A stretch of 64,000 nt of DNA from CAIVVT01 sp963838205 (lineage in GTDB: Bacteria > Acidobacteriota > Terriglobia > Bryobacterales > Bryobacteraceae): contig CAWIQF010000011.1 in the NCBI GenBank assembly GCA_963838205.1, positions 86,318-150,317 on the forward strand. The letters are read 5' to 3'. A program made the translations under genes and the position numbers. Under the pieces are notes generated by a model. The model ran no database searches, was not told the origin of the DNA, and saw only the letters and a list, made by a program, of their open reading frames with translations. Within the stretch, counting starts at the first letter, position 1. Every line of letters starts with the position of its first letter. Below are positions 9,564 to 18,302 of the stretch, in pieces.

Positions 9564-9982
9564 GGCGCCTCCCCTATTATCGCAAGGAATTCTCGCGGTG
9601 GGATCACTCGAACGCTGAAGCGTTCGGCGCCCACAAAATCCTTGGTGTTGAAGGTGAGCAGGAAATCGGCCCGGCTTTCCACGGCTAACTCCAGGACGAA
9701 ATCATCCTTTGGGTCGGGTAGGAGGGGCCGCCAAAGGAAGAAGATTGGACGCAGATTCGCGTTGGCACAGAGATAGTCGATCACGCTATCGACGTCATCG
9801 CTGTTCAGATCTCCGCCCGTGCAGACGCGCTTCAGCGTCTGCTCATATTCGAGAACCAGCGGCACTGAGAGGTTGATTTGCCATCGGGTATCGCCCACCA
9901 GTCGTAACACGCGGTGAGACGCTCCGCGACTGGAGAGCAACGCAGCGACGAGCACGTTGGTGTCGATGACTACCTGGTACAT
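9560..9982 (-). CDS. PIN-domain ribonuclease toxin (PIN_3 type)
   Basis: The 140-residue protein carries the PIN active site: VIDTNVLVAALLS with the first Asp at residue 7, a conserved Glu in LVLEYEQTL, and the C-terminal LPDPKDDFVLELAVESRADFLLTFNTKDF block with its acidic residues. Such toxins cleave RNA in a metal-dependent manner and are held in check by the coupled antitoxin. The gene order toxin-then-antitoxin is the less common one for PIN pairs but typical for this subgroup. Family-2 repeats flank the pair on both sides, suggesting it moves or is exchanged as a cassette. Confidence 0.87.
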   Translation of the reverse strand: MYQVVIDTNVLVAALLSSRGASHRVLRLVGDTRWQINLSVPLVLEYEQTLKRVCTGGDLNSDDVDSVIDYLCANANLRPIFFLWRPLLPDPKDDFVLELAVESRADFLLTFNTKDFVGAERFSVRVIPPREFLAIIGEAP

Positions 9983-10017
9983 GGCCCGCTATCAGCATAC
10001 TGAAAGCCGCGCGGAAA

Positions 10018-10099
10018 ACGGTGGACGCATGGTGCGCGCACGGTGTCTTCACGGTGAAACCACGGTCCGCGCACGGTGAATCGCACGCTGAATCGCCCG
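10018..10099 (+). repeat. Interspersed repeat family 2, right of the PIN pair
   Basis: ACGGTGGACGCATGGTGCGC... matches the left copy (ACGGTGGATGCGCGGTGCGC at 9212 onward) over about 45 bp, with one internal unit fewer. Both copies point the same way. Confidence 0.7.
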
Positions 10100-10120
10100 C
10101 CGCCGCCTTGACATTGTGCT

Positions 10121-10145
10121 GAGCCGCGCCCGAAGGAAGCGGTTG
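10121..10145 (+). repeat. Interspersed repeat family 1, single unit
   Basis: A single degenerate unit (GAGCCGCGCCCGAAGGAAGC then GGTTG) lies right of the family-2 repeat, before the Sel1-repeat gene. Confidence 0.6.
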
Positions 10146-10265
10146 CCGAATGCGGAGTCAAGCCGCGCTTCCCCTCGGCCGGCGCTCATCTGTTGACGTA
10201 GTTTCGTATCCGAAAATGGCGCTAGAATTACGGCAGGCAGACCTCAAGTACCGGAGGCTGATGAA

Positions 10266-11318
10266 ATGAAATCATCCCGGAGAATCGCACCGCTGACGAC
10301 GTGCGTGGCGATCCTGTTGATCTGGTCCATAGGAGTACTCGCTCCTTCAACGGCCTTCGGGCAATCGGAGAAGCCGTCAAGCCAAAGCCCTCCCGAATCC
10401 CTCGAAGGGTTACGTCGAGCCGCCGAGCAGGGAGACGCGGACGCTCAGGTCAACCTCGGATTCGCGTACGAGCAGGGCGAAGGCGTTCGGAAGGACTACG
10501 CCGAGGGCGCACGCTGGTTCCGCAAAGCTGCCGAGAATGGAAATGTGCGCGCGCAGGACAGCCTTGGCGAGATCTATGGACGCGGCCTCGGCGTGCCGCA
10601 GGACGACGTCGAGGCCGCACGCTGGAAGCGCAAAGCCGCCGAACAGGGGTACGCATACGCTCAGGCGACACTCGGTTGGATGTATGACCAGGGCCGAGGA
10701 GTGCCACAGGACTATGCCGAGGCCGCACACTGGTACCGCAAAGCCGCCGATCAGGGAGACGCGGACGCTCAGTACAGGCTCGGCGTCATGTATAAGCAGG
10801 GGCACGGAGTACCACAGGACTACGCCGAGACTATCCGCTGGTTTCGGAGAGCTGCCGACCAGGGAAATGCGCGCGCTCAGTCCAGCCTCGGCTTCGCGTA
10901 CGCGCAAGGCGCAGGAGCGCCGCAGGACTACGCCGAGGCAGCCCGCTGGTATCGCAAAGCCGCCGAACAAGGAGAGACGACCGCTCAGCTCAACCTGGGC
11001 ATCATGTGCAACTGGGGGCAGGGAGTGCTACAGGACTACGCCGAGGCTATCCGCTGGTTTCGCAAGGCCGCCAACCGGGGGGAGGCGATTGCACAGAGCC
11101 AACTCGGCCTCATGTACGCCTCGGGCCACGGAGTGCCGCAGGACTATGTCCAAGCACATATGTGGCTGAACCTCGCAGCTTCGGGCGTCGGTGGTGAAGA
11201 CCAGAAGAAGTTTTCCGATGCACGTGATGAACTCGCAGGGAAGATGACCACCCAACAGATCGCCGAGGCACAGCGCCTGGCGCCGGAGTGGAAACCCAAA
11301 GGCGACGGTCAAAGGTAA
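10266..11318 (+). CDS. Secreted Sel1-repeat protein
   Basis: After a signal peptide (about residues 1-32, ending ...STAFGQ) the 350-residue protein is built of seven Sel1-like repeats of 36 residues. The consensus is A-x-LGxxYxxGxGVPQDYAEAxRWxRKAAxQGxxxAQ, and the last one ends VQAHMWLNLAASG. Sel1 repeats are short helical hairpins that bind other proteins, often in the periplasm. GGAGG at 10253-10257 lies 8 nt before ATG 10266, which fixes the start. The 108-bp DNA repeats should be prone to copy-number change. The partner protein is unknown and the gene stands alone. Confidence 0.88.
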   Translation: MKSSRRIAPLTTCVAILLIWSIGVLAPSTAFGQSEKPSSQSPPESLEGLRRAAEQGDADAQVNLGFAYEQGEGVRKDYAEGARWFRKAAENGNVRAQDSLGEIYGRGLGVPQDDVEAARWKRKAAEQGYAYAQATLGWMYDQGRGVPQDYAEAAHWYRKAADQGDADAQYRLGVMYKQGHGVPQDYAETIRWFRRAADQGNARAQSSLGFAYAQGAGAPQDYAEAARWYRKAAEQGETTAQLNLGIMCNWGQGVLQDYAEAIRWFRKAANRGEAIAQSQLGLMYASGHGVPQDYVQAHMWLNLAASGVGGEDQKKFSDARDELAGKMTTQQIAEAQRLAPEWKPKGDGQR

Positions 11319-11461
11319 TGCTCGCGGTTACGAACTAATCGAGGGGACGAGGAGCGGGGGTAAATGGCCGACGTGCTGAAGATGGCCCGGGGCACCATTG
11401 GTCGGGCATTTTCTGGTTGAACCAGTGGAAGCACATAGCCCTTTGGCGATAATGGGGCCAA

Positions 11462-12052
11462 ATGCCTGACTATACAAAACAGCTAGAGGAAATCGCGAGG
11501 GCCCTCAACCGGCCAACAACGCCTCCGTGGCTTGTGACCATTTTGTCCGCCATCTTGGGATTCTTGACCGGAATCGCAGGGCAACTGCTGATGATGCCTG
11601 TGAGTGACGCTTACCGCCGATACAAGACACGGCGGGTTCTCTACCTCGATCTTTACGAGATGTTTTGGTTTATTCATCGCATCAGAACCAAAGCACTCAC
11701 GGACCTGCCTGAGACCGAACGATATAGTTGGCAGAAGGCCCGGCTGCCCGGAGACCTTCGGTTTCGAGGAGAGCAGTACTGCGAGGACAATCGGGAGATC
11801 TATTTTCAGTTATCCGAGCGCCACGCTGGCGAAACTCTCTATCGATGCTTCCACCGGATCCTGGATGAAAAGAATTCGCTTGATCTCAACACCTATGAGG
11901 CGCTTCGTACCTTTGCCAACATCATTGTTCGCGAAGACCTCAATCGGAATTATTTCCGTCGATTCCTCGGCGAGCAGAAGACCGCCTCCTTAATGCGAAC
12001 AGTAGCAGCGTATTTCGTGGAGATCGAGGAAACCCCCAAACGCACAGACTGA
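11462..12052 (+). CDS. Unknown protein with one N-terminal membrane segment
   Basis: The 196-residue product has a short hydrophilic N-terminus, one membrane segment (about residues 24-47, WLVTILSAILGFLTGIAGQL...) and a soluble, charged, helix-rich remainder (YRRYKTRRVLYLDLYEMFWFIHRI...). I do not recognise the family. Base composition is lower in GC than the neighbours, and the gene sits in an accessory stretch between a Sel1 protein and gene remnants, both consistent with acquisition. The start ATG 11462 has no good Shine-Dalgarno sequence. Confidence 0.6.
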   Translation: MPDYTKQLEEIARALNRPTTPPWLVTILSAILGFLTGIAGQLLMMPVSDAYRRYKTRRVLYLDLYEMFWFIHRIRTKALTDLPETERYSWQKARLPGDLRFRGEQYCEDNREIYFQLSERHAGETLYRCFHRILDEKNSLDLNTYEALRTFANIIVREDLNRNYFRRFLGEQKTASLMRTVAAYFVEIEETPKRTD

Positions 12053-12333
12053 CCAGCAAGCGACGATGCCTAACGCCCTGAAAAGAGGCGTTGCCGCACA
12101 ATACATCCTTATGACACGTTCTCGCCCGGCTTCCGAATTCAGACCGTATGATCGGCCACGCGGAAACAATCCAATTGGACGCAACGCCGGCGCCCCGTCA
12201 AAGCGTTCGTCGGCGCGGGCGAACCACTACCCCGCCATCGAGTCTGCTGCGTCGCGGGACAGCCCGCCTCCCCAACCCAAATCGGTAAGGGCTTACGGCG
12301 TCGTAGCCGTGGAATCAGTGAGTTGCAGACAAG

Positions 12334-12357
12334 AACCGAAAGACCCTTTCGGTTTTT
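12334..12357 (+). terminator. Intrinsic terminator hairpin in a gene-free stretch
   Basis: AACCGAAAG-ACC-CTTTCGGTT is a perfect 9-bp stem followed by TTT and CC. It lies about 280 bp after the unknown gene at 11462-12052. The stretch 12053-12443 otherwise holds no gene I can support. Confidence 0.7.
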
Positions 12358-12443
12358 CCAGCTTGCACCAGGCTTGATCCACTCCCCCAGACGCGCCTGC
12401 AATCACGCGCCGCAAGCGCCGGCATGCATCGGGCGAAACGCGC

Positions 12444-12536
12444 CCGCAATCACCGCGCCGGCACGATCCGGATGGCCGCTCCGCCGCCTGGGGCGAGCTT
12501 CAGCTTCAGCACCGTGCCCGCATCCACACTGCGCTT
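12444..12536 (-). pseudogene. Detached copy of the 3' end of a GH97 gene
   Basis: On the minus strand this segment encodes the last 28 residues (KRSVDAGTVLKLKLAPGGGA...) and stop of a GH97 protein. It is the same as the end of the intact gene at 13070-13162 except for six bases. All six differences are at third codon positions and silent (ACG/ACA, GCC/GCG, CCA/CCG, GGA/GGG, GCC/GCA, CGG/CGA). The match stops abruptly upstream. It is therefore the tail of a second GH97 gene that once diverged under selection, now cut off by the membrane-protein gene between the copies. Confidence 0.8.
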
Positions 12537-12575
12537 TACGCGTTTTGCGTTTTGACGTTTTGAGTGGCTGGAGCT

Positions 12576-13049
12576 TTAGGGTTCCAACGCCCGTCCCCGA
12601 TACTCCTCATGCTTCACCCGTCTTTGTTTGCCCCACAGACTTTGCCCGACAAATCCCCCGAGCCACCCCAGCCCCACAACGATCAGAGAGAAGAGCAGGT
12701 TATGCAGCCCCAGCCGCCCGCCAAAAGCCAGCACGACCGCCAGACACAGCAGAGCGGCCGTAATCCCTATGAGCAGGCCATGCAGGATGCTGGCCTTCGG
12801 GGCTTGTCGAGCGACGCGGAGCGCCATAACCAGCGTCAGCAACATCTCCAGCCACGGCATCAGCTTGGGACTGACCCACTTGGCAAAGTGATTGATGGCA
12901 ATCTGGTCGGGCGCGCCCCGCGCCTGAAATGCCAAAACAACTGCATACAGGGCGATCAAGAGCGTCAGGATAAGAAAGCTCAGCGCAATGACTGCCAGTG
13001 CAGCGCCGAAGATGCGGAGCCAGCGGATTCCTGTCGATGAATAGTCCAT
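12576..13049 (-). CDS. Four-helix membrane protein of unknown function
   Basis: From ATG 13049 (MDYSSTGIRWLRIF) the gene encodes 157 residues with four likely membrane segments: about residues 12-38, 62-78, 88-110 and 117-138 (LLFSLIVVGLGWLGGFVGQSLW). The tail is short and basic (KQRRVKHEEYRGRALEP). I do not recognise it. It lies exactly between the detached GH97 tail and the intact GH97 gene and starts only 27 bp after the latter's stop, so it may be read from the GH97 transcript. Confidence 0.66.
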   Translation of the reverse strand: MDYSSTGIRWLRIFGAALAVIALSFLILTLLIALYAVVLAFQARGAPDQIAINHFAKWVSPKLMPWLEMLLTLVMALRVARQAPKASILHGLLIGITAALLCLAVVLAFGGRLGLHNLLFSLIVVGLGWLGGFVGQSLWGKQRRVKHEEYRGRALEP

Positions 13050-13075
13050 TATCACTGCGCCACAATGGGCCGCAA

Positions 13076-15148
13076 TCACCGCGCCGGCACGATTCGGATT
13101 GCCGCCCCGCCGCCCGGCGCGAGCTTCAGCTTCAGCACTGTGCCCGCATCCACACTGCGCTTCTCCAGCACGCTCTCTTTCGGCTGCTGCGCAGCGTTGG
13201 GACCGTCCGCGTAGATCTCCGCCGAGTACTTCCCGCCGCGCAGGAAACTGAGCGGCACCTCGACCTCGCGCGGATCCCAATTCGTGATGCTGCCGACGTA
13301 CCATTCCTGCCCCTTGCGTCGCGCAATGGTGATGAAGCGCGCCGGCCGCCCGTTCAACACGCGCGTCTCGTCCCACGTCGTCGGCACGGCTTTCAGAAAC
13401 TCGGTTTCCTTCTGGCCGTCGTACGCCGCCGGATGATCCGCGACCATCATGAACGGGCTCTCAAACACGACGAACAGCGCCAGCTGGTGGCAGCGCGTGC
13501 CCATCACCATGGGATTCTTGTCGCGCGGTTCGAACTCCGCCTTGGTGACGTTGTTGAAGCCGCCCGGCGTGTAATCCATCGGCCCGGCCAGCATGCGCGT
13601 GAACGGCAGCGTCGTATTGTGCACCGGCGTTTCGCGGGCGCTCCATTTGTTGTACTCCGCGCCCATCACGCCCTCGCGCGTCAGCACGTTGGGATACGTG
13701 CGGCGCATCCCGTCCGGCTTGTAGGCCCCGTGATAATCCAACATCAGATGGTGTCCGGCGGCCTTCTGCGCCATGTCGCGGTACCAGTTCACCATCCACT
13801 GGTCGGCGCGGTCCATGAAGTCGATCTTGACTCCCGCGACGCCCCATTTTTCGAATTGCGCAAACGCGTCCGCGGCTTGCGCGTCGATGTCCGTCCAGTA
13901 GGCCCACAGCCAGATCTGCACATTCTTCGACTTCGCGTATTCGACCAGCTTGGGGATATCGACCTGCGGCTTGAACTTCGTCAAATCGGAGTCGCGGCGG
14001 CCGGCGCCATACGCCGCACCCGCGCTCGGCGCCCAACCGGCGTCCACCAACATGTAGCGGAATCCGTTTCGCGCCGAGAAGTCGATGTAGTATTTCATCG
14101 TCTCCGTATTCATGCCGCCTTTGAACGGAACGTTCTTCACGATCTGGCCCGACCACCAGTCCCAGGCCGTCTTGCCGGGCACGATCCACGACGTATCCGC
14201 GATTGCGCTGGGCGGATTCAGATTCACCACCATGTTCGATTCCACCAGCCGACCGGGATCGTCCGCGATCAGCAGCACGCGCCATGGCGATTGCGCCGGC
14301 GCGTGGCGAATCACGGAAACAGCCGCCGCTTCGGCCTGCGCGTCCATCGGCCACTGCAGGTGCGGCGCGTTGCGATCTTCAACCCGCGGCGCCAGGCGCG
14401 CGGTGAGTACATACTGTCCGTTAAAGACGTTTTGCGCCGGCCCGGAATGCACGAACAGCCCGGCCCAATCGTCGATATAGGCCTCCGTCAGCCCGACCCA
14501 CGCGACGCCCGGCACTTCCAGTAGCTGCGGCAGTCCAATCAGGTATTCCGGATGCAGCGCCCCGATGGTCAGTTCGTGATAGTCGTCTTCGTTGCTGGTC
14601 TGAAAATCGCGCAGGATCAGGCTCCACGTGGTCGCGTCTTTGCTGAAGCAGAACTCGGTCGCTTCGTTGGTAATGCGCAGTTCTTTCACGCCGGCTTGCG
14701 CGGGAACGATGTAGCGGAACGCGACGCCATCGTCGTAGGCCCGGGCTTCGATCGTCAGGCGCCGCCCGGCCGCTGTCGTCTCCACCGTCTGCACGCTGAC
14801 CGCGTTGTAATGGTCGCGAATCGGATTCGATTTCCCGGCGACGGAGTTCCAGGTCTCGTCGCCGGCCGAGCTTTTCGACGACTCGACGCGCACCGCCGCC
14901 CCGAGCACCGGCGCTCCTTCGATCGCCAGACCCAGGTTCGACCACTCCAAAACCGGTTTGCCTCGAAACGCGACCCGATACGCCAGTTGACCGCCAGATG
15001 CCTGAACCGATTGTCCGCGCAAGGTCGCAATCGAGAGCTCCAGCGCGCCGTTCGGCGATTGGACCACAACGGGCGCCTGGGCCGCGGCGATGCAACCTGC
15101 GGCGAAAACGACTAAGCAGAGGAGGGCGGATCTTCGATGGGATTTCAT
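13076..15148 (-). CDS. Glycoside hydrolase family 97, likely retaining alpha-galactosidase type
   Basis: The 690-residue protein has a signal peptide (MKSHRRSALLCLVVFAAGCIAAAQ; the AAGC could be a weak lipobox). A GH97 N-terminal beta-sandwich follows (SPNGALELSIATL..., with the RAYDDGVAFRY motif), then a TIM barrel (WDWWSGQIV, YMLVDAGW, IWLWAYWT, GVKIDFMDRADQ, MLDYHGAYKPDGMRRTYPN, GAEYNKW) and a C-terminal beta domain. In GH97 the retaining alpha-galactosidases use an Asp nucleophile, and VKIDFMD supplies an Asp there, so retaining alpha-galactosidase activity is the better guess over inverting alpha-glucosidase. It would act in the periplasm or outside the cell on plant or microbial glycans. 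Confidence 0.9.
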   Translation of the reverse strand: MKSHRRSALLCLVVFAAGCIAAAQAPVVVQSPNGALELSIATLRGQSVQASGGQLAYRVAFRGKPVLEWSNLGLAIEGAPVLGAAVRVESSKSSAGDETWNSVAGKSNPIRDHYNAVSVQTVETTAAGRRLTIEARAYDDGVAFRYIVPAQAGVKELRITNEATEFCFSKDATTWSLILRDFQTSNEDDYHELTIGALHPEYLIGLPQLLEVPGVAWVGLTEAYIDDWAGLFVHSGPAQNVFNGQYVLTARLAPRVEDRNAPHLQWPMDAQAEAAAVSVIRHAPAQSPWRVLLIADDPGRLVESNMVVNLNPPSAIADTSWIVPGKTAWDWWSGQIVKNVPFKGGMNTETMKYYIDFSARNGFRYMLVDAGWAPSAGAAYGAGRRDSDLTKFKPQVDIPKLVEYAKSKNVQIWLWAYWTDIDAQAADAFAQFEKWGVAGVKIDFMDRADQWMVNWYRDMAQKAAGHHLMLDYHGAYKPDGMRRTYPNVLTREGVMGAEYNKWSARETPVHNTTLPFTRMLAGPMDYTPGGFNNVTKAEFEPRDKNPMVMGTRCHQLALFVVFESPFMMVADHPAAYDGQKETEFLKAVPTTWDETRVLNGRPARFITIARRKGQEWYVGSITNWDPREVEVPLSFLRGGKYSAEIYADGPNAAQQPKESVLEKRSVDAGTVLKLKLAPGGGAAIRIVPAR

Positions 15149-15298
15149 ATCAGCTATAGCCTATTACACGGCCGCTGCCTTAGGCTCGAACCCGGCATGC
15201 AAATGATCTGGCCCTGAGGCGGTACATTCTGGGACGAGGTTCATCGTGTGCGCACCGGGTCATTCAGCCGAATGAACCTGAAGAACCAGTCGGACGTC

Positions 15299-15916
15299 TC
15301 AGGCGGCCGACGGTACGGCCTCGATCCGCCCTCTGCGTCCGCATTCCGCCTGCGCGTCTTTCGCGCACAACCACCCCAGCATCGCGATGGAAAGCCGCTC
15401 GAGATAAGCGGAGAGCACCAGACTGGTATCCGAGCTGGCTGGCGCCGCTTCCACGGTAAAAACCAGCGTGGATGTCTGGTCCGTTCGTAACAGCTCGTCA
15501 ACGTAATCGTGGATCGCGAGTTCCGAGTCCGGCTTGATCAACCCATCGAAAAAGCTGAGGTGCGCTACGAATCCAAACGCGAATTCTTTCCGCAGGCGCG
15601 GCCTCCGATGGGCCGGAAGAATCGTGAGCGCGCCGATGGGACCGCCAGCCGCGCCATCCTCGTGCACAATCGCCAAACCGGCATCCGCCAGGTCGTAGGC
15701 AGTGGTCCGGAATTCGACGACCGGAGAGCCACGCACGCGGTATCTTTCTTCAAAGGCCGCCGGCGCTTCTCTGAGTTTCCGCAGCACCGCGCCGGCTTCC
15801 CGCGCCGTCGGTAGGATGCCGGTCACTTCGTGCCGGAACCAGCCCGCGGAGTCCCATCCGTGGATCTGGATATCTGCCTCGCCGGCCGCAACGGAGCGAG
15901 AATTCACAGAGTGCAT
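15299..15916 (-). CDS. Hypothetical soluble protein
   Basis: The 205-residue product has no signal peptide or membrane segment and reads like a globular alpha/beta protein (GWFRHEVTGILPTAREAGAVLRKLREAP..., LSFFDGLIKPDSELAIHDYVDELLR). I recognise no domain. Codon usage and composition match the surrounding genes. It is isolated, 150 bp upstream of GH97 on the same strand. Confidence 0.5.
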   Translation of the reverse strand: MHSVNSRSVAAGEADIQIHGWDSAGWFRHEVTGILPTAREAGAVLRKLREAPAAFEERYRVRGSPVVEFRTTAYDLADAGLAIVHEDGAAGGPIGALTILPAHRRPRLRKEFAFGFVAHLSFFDGLIKPDSELAIHDYVDELLRTDQTSTLVFTVEAAPASSDTSLVLSAYLERLSIAMLGWLCAKDAQAECGRRGRIEAVPSAA

Positions 15917-16402
15917 AGGGCTGGTCTGAAAGCAAGAGAATGGCCAATCCCGCGAGCTTCATATTTTGGGCTCTTAAGATACGTAACTCCTATAGAAAGA
16001 TCGACCGCGACGTGAGTTTCGCAATAGGATGGGCCGCGTCGTAGGACGGATAGCCGTCCACAACTCGAAAAAGTGGCTCCGCAACACGAATTGCTACACA
16101 GGCGCATTCGACTCCGGCTCTACGGCAACCATGCCGGCGAAGTGTTGTATGGAAACTCGACAGCGGGCCGGTTCCGAAGGCGCTGGCAAAACCACCGAGC
16201 CGCCAGCGGAGAATGCAATTTCTGCAATAGGGAGCGCAGCTTTTGCCGCCTGCTCCGAGGCGTTTCCACCGTGGAACCGCATCAGCGGATCTGGAGGTGG
16301 TCTCGCACTAAGGCCAGAGTCGCCCGGTCCTGGTTGCAGCCACCGGTCCAACCGTATAATGGACTTCCTATCTTCCGAGGCTGACTTTGTCGAGGTGACC
16401 TT
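15917..16402. other. Gene-free stretch
   Basis: Open frames here are short or are extensions in shifted frames of the downstream gene, without recognisable domains or plausible starts. A GAGGTGACC ribosome-binding site for the gene at 16403 closes the stretch. Confidence 0.5.
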
Positions 16403-16804
16403 ATGGACAGCGGTGATCGGGAGAGCATCGCTCTCATCCGGCGCTTCATCGAAGTGTGTGTCCGGGCCGACCCGGAGGAGTTTGCCGGCTATTTCACCAA
16501 CGATGCGACCTGGTGGAATGCACCGTGGAAACCTGTCCAAGGACGCGAGGCCATTCGCGAGACGCTGCGCCGCGGCGCGGAGCGCATGGTCGCTTTGCCT
16601 TGGGAGATCCGGCACATTGTGGCGCAGGGCGACATCGTGATGGTGGAGCGAGTGGACAACTTTCTGGTCGGAGAGACGCGCGTTAGCGTTCCATGCATGG
16701 GCATCTTCGAACTGCACGACGGAAAGATCGCCGCCTGGCGTGACTACTGGGACCTGCAACAGTTCGAGCGGCAGCTAGCGGTCACGCCGCTCGCGCCGGG
16801 GTGA
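16403..16804 (+). CDS. NTF2-like protein, limonene-1,2-epoxide hydrolase/SnoaL type
   Basis: The 133-residue protein has the small cone-shaped NTF2-like fold pattern: an N-terminal helix (ESIALIRRFIEVCVRADPEEFAGYF), then DATWWNAPWKPVQGREAIRETL, and a last pair of strands with GKIAAWRDYWDLQQF. The R and D residues of WRDYWD and the D of NDATWW match the catalytic pattern of limonene-1,2-epoxide hydrolases, although many relatives have other or no enzymatic roles. GAGGTGACCTT precedes ATG 16403. It stands alone, so the substrate cannot be inferred. Confidence 0.82.
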   Translation: MDSGDRESIALIRRFIEVCVRADPEEFAGYFTNDATWWNAPWKPVQGREAIRETLRRGAERMVALPWEIRHIVAQGDIVMVERVDNFLVGETRVSVPCMGIFELHDGKIAAWRDYWDLQQFERQLAVTPLAPG

Positions 16805-17250
16805 CGTCGCAAATCCGGCCTGCCGCCGGGCCGCCCGGGTCTGCTCCCGCGGGATCTTGGCTTCCCTGATCCCGACGTGCTTCATCCATGATGCTGCTCC
16901 GGGAGCGAGGGAGTGGTTCGCCCCCCCCGACTCTCCCAGCATGCTTCGGCGGCGCTGGCCTAGCCTCCGCCGTCTGCCGTGCCGCGCCCGCCTGGAGCCC
17001 GCATCTCATGCCCCGAATCGAAAGCGCGGAGAATCCTCCTGCCTTCGACATCGGCCGTTCACGCCATACCTTTAGCCCTGAATAGCTTCCAAATGACCTA
17101 TCTTTCGTCCAAAGGGGTAATGCTCCAGCCCAATAGTGCCGATCTCCTGATCACAAGGGCAGCGCCTGTCGGCGCGGGCCCTCGCCGATCACTTCGCCGT
17201 GCGGCGTAGTCGAGCCCGCCAGAGCGATCGCTCAATGAAAGGGGTCAACT
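16805..17250. other. Gene-free stretch
   Basis: No supported gene. It contains a C8 run at about 16921-16928 and ends in the AAGGGG ribosome-binding site (17238-17243) of the next gene. Confidence 0.5.
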
Positions 17251-17802
17251 ATGTCCATCTCCGCAGTCAGCTCCCTCTTCAGCTCCTCTTTGCAGCAGCC
17301 GGGCGCTCTCAACTCCACGCCAGCCTCCTTGTTGTCTAACGCGATGGGTTCTTCGGCCACATCTCCGACGGGCTCTCAGGGGATTCCGAGCTTCTCCGAT
17401 CTCATGACCCAGTTGCAGCAGGAAGCCACCAGCGATCCGTCCGTTTTCAAACAGCAGACTGCCGCCATAGCCTCGAATCTGAGCGCCGCCGCGCAGTCCG
17501 CCACCGGAACCCAGGCCGCTAGCCTGCAGGGCGTGGCCAGTGAATTCCAGACCGCCTCGCAAACCGGCAACCTGTCCGCCCTCGGTCCCAATGCCGTCTC
17601 CGGTAATACGGGCACTCAAGGCGCTTCGGGACATCATCATCATCACCACCACTCCTCCTTGCAGGATCCGTCGCAGACGAGTTCCACCAGTTCCAGCGAC
17701 ATCATGTCGCTGATTACCGCCAGTCAGGCGACTGCGACTGCGAGTGCGGCCAACCAGGCTTACGTCAACAGCAGCCTGGACAGCAGCATTCTCGGAAACT
17801 GA
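17251..17802 (+). CDS. Low-complexity Ser/Ala/Gln-rich protein with a natural His7 run
   Basis: The 183-residue protein (MSISAVSSLFSSSLQQPG...) is rich in Ser, Ala, Gln and Thr, with two amphipathic helical blocks (FSDLMTQLQQEATSDPSVF and ASNLSAAAQSATGTQAASLQ). A run of seven histidines (GASGHHHHHHH) sits at about residues 126-133. There is no signal peptide of the usual kind. Related small proteins with an internal poly-His linker are known in several phyla but have no established role; metal (Ni/Zn/Cu) binding by the run is likely on chemistry alone. AAGGGG 8 nt before ATG 17251 supports the start. Confidence 0.68.
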   Translation: MSISAVSSLFSSSLQQPGALNSTPASLLSNAMGSSATSPTGSQGIPSFSDLMTQLQQEATSDPSVFKQQTAAIASNLSAAAQSATGTQAASLQGVASEFQTASQTGNLSALGPNAVSGNTGTQGASGHHHHHHHSSLQDPSQTSSTSSSDIMSLITASQATATASAANQAYVNSSLDSSILGN

Positions 17803-17969
17803 CGATCCGTTGGCGCTTCCATCGCGTCCCGGGTCCACTCCTCCTGCGGGCGCGATCGCCCCTTCGCCCCGCGGCGTCGCGTCCAGCCTTGCGCGCGCCA
17901 CGCGCGGCCCCTGCGCCGGGAAAAGCAGGCCGGCCCGGTACAATGAAGCATAGGACCGGGAGACAGCAA

Positions 17970-18302
17970 ATGGCCGGATATTATCACCAGGAAGATCTCG
18001 CGCATTTCGGCGACATGGGCCGGAACGCGCCCGAGCTGTGGCGAAAGTTCTCGGAGTGGTATGGCGCGGTGTTCGCGCAAGGGGCGCTGAGCGAGCGCGA
18101 GAAAAGCCTGATCGCGCTGGCGGTGGCGCACGCGGTGCAATGTCCGTATTGCATCGACGCCTACACGCAGGCGTGCCTGGAAAAGGGCTCGAACCTGGAC
18201 CAGATGACGGAAGCGGTGCACGTGGCGAGCGCGATTCGCGGCGGAGCGACGCTGGTGCACGGATTGCAGATGCGTAACGCGGCGGCCAAGGTCAGCATGT
18301 GA
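17970..18302 (+). CDS. Arsenosugar biosynthesis-associated peroxidase-like (AhpD/CMD fold) protein
   Basis: The 110-residue protein has the carboxymuconolactone decarboxylase/AhpD fold with the redox motif CPYCIDAYTQACLEKG (the CxxC, then a further Cys). GGGAG 8 nt before ATG 17970 decides this start over an in-frame ATG at 17943. The stop overlaps the GTG start of the radical SAM gene by 4 nt. This exact pair, a small AhpD-like protein followed by ArsS, is the recognised arsenosugar biosynthesis arrangement. The protein probably supports the radical SAM reaction or handles the product, but its chemistry is not established. Confidence 0.86.
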   Translation: MAGYYHQEDLAHFGDMGRNAPELWRKFSEWYGAVFAQGALSEREKSLIALAVAHAVQCPYCIDAYTQACLEKGSNLDQMTEAVHVASAIRGGATLVHGLQMRNAAAKVSM

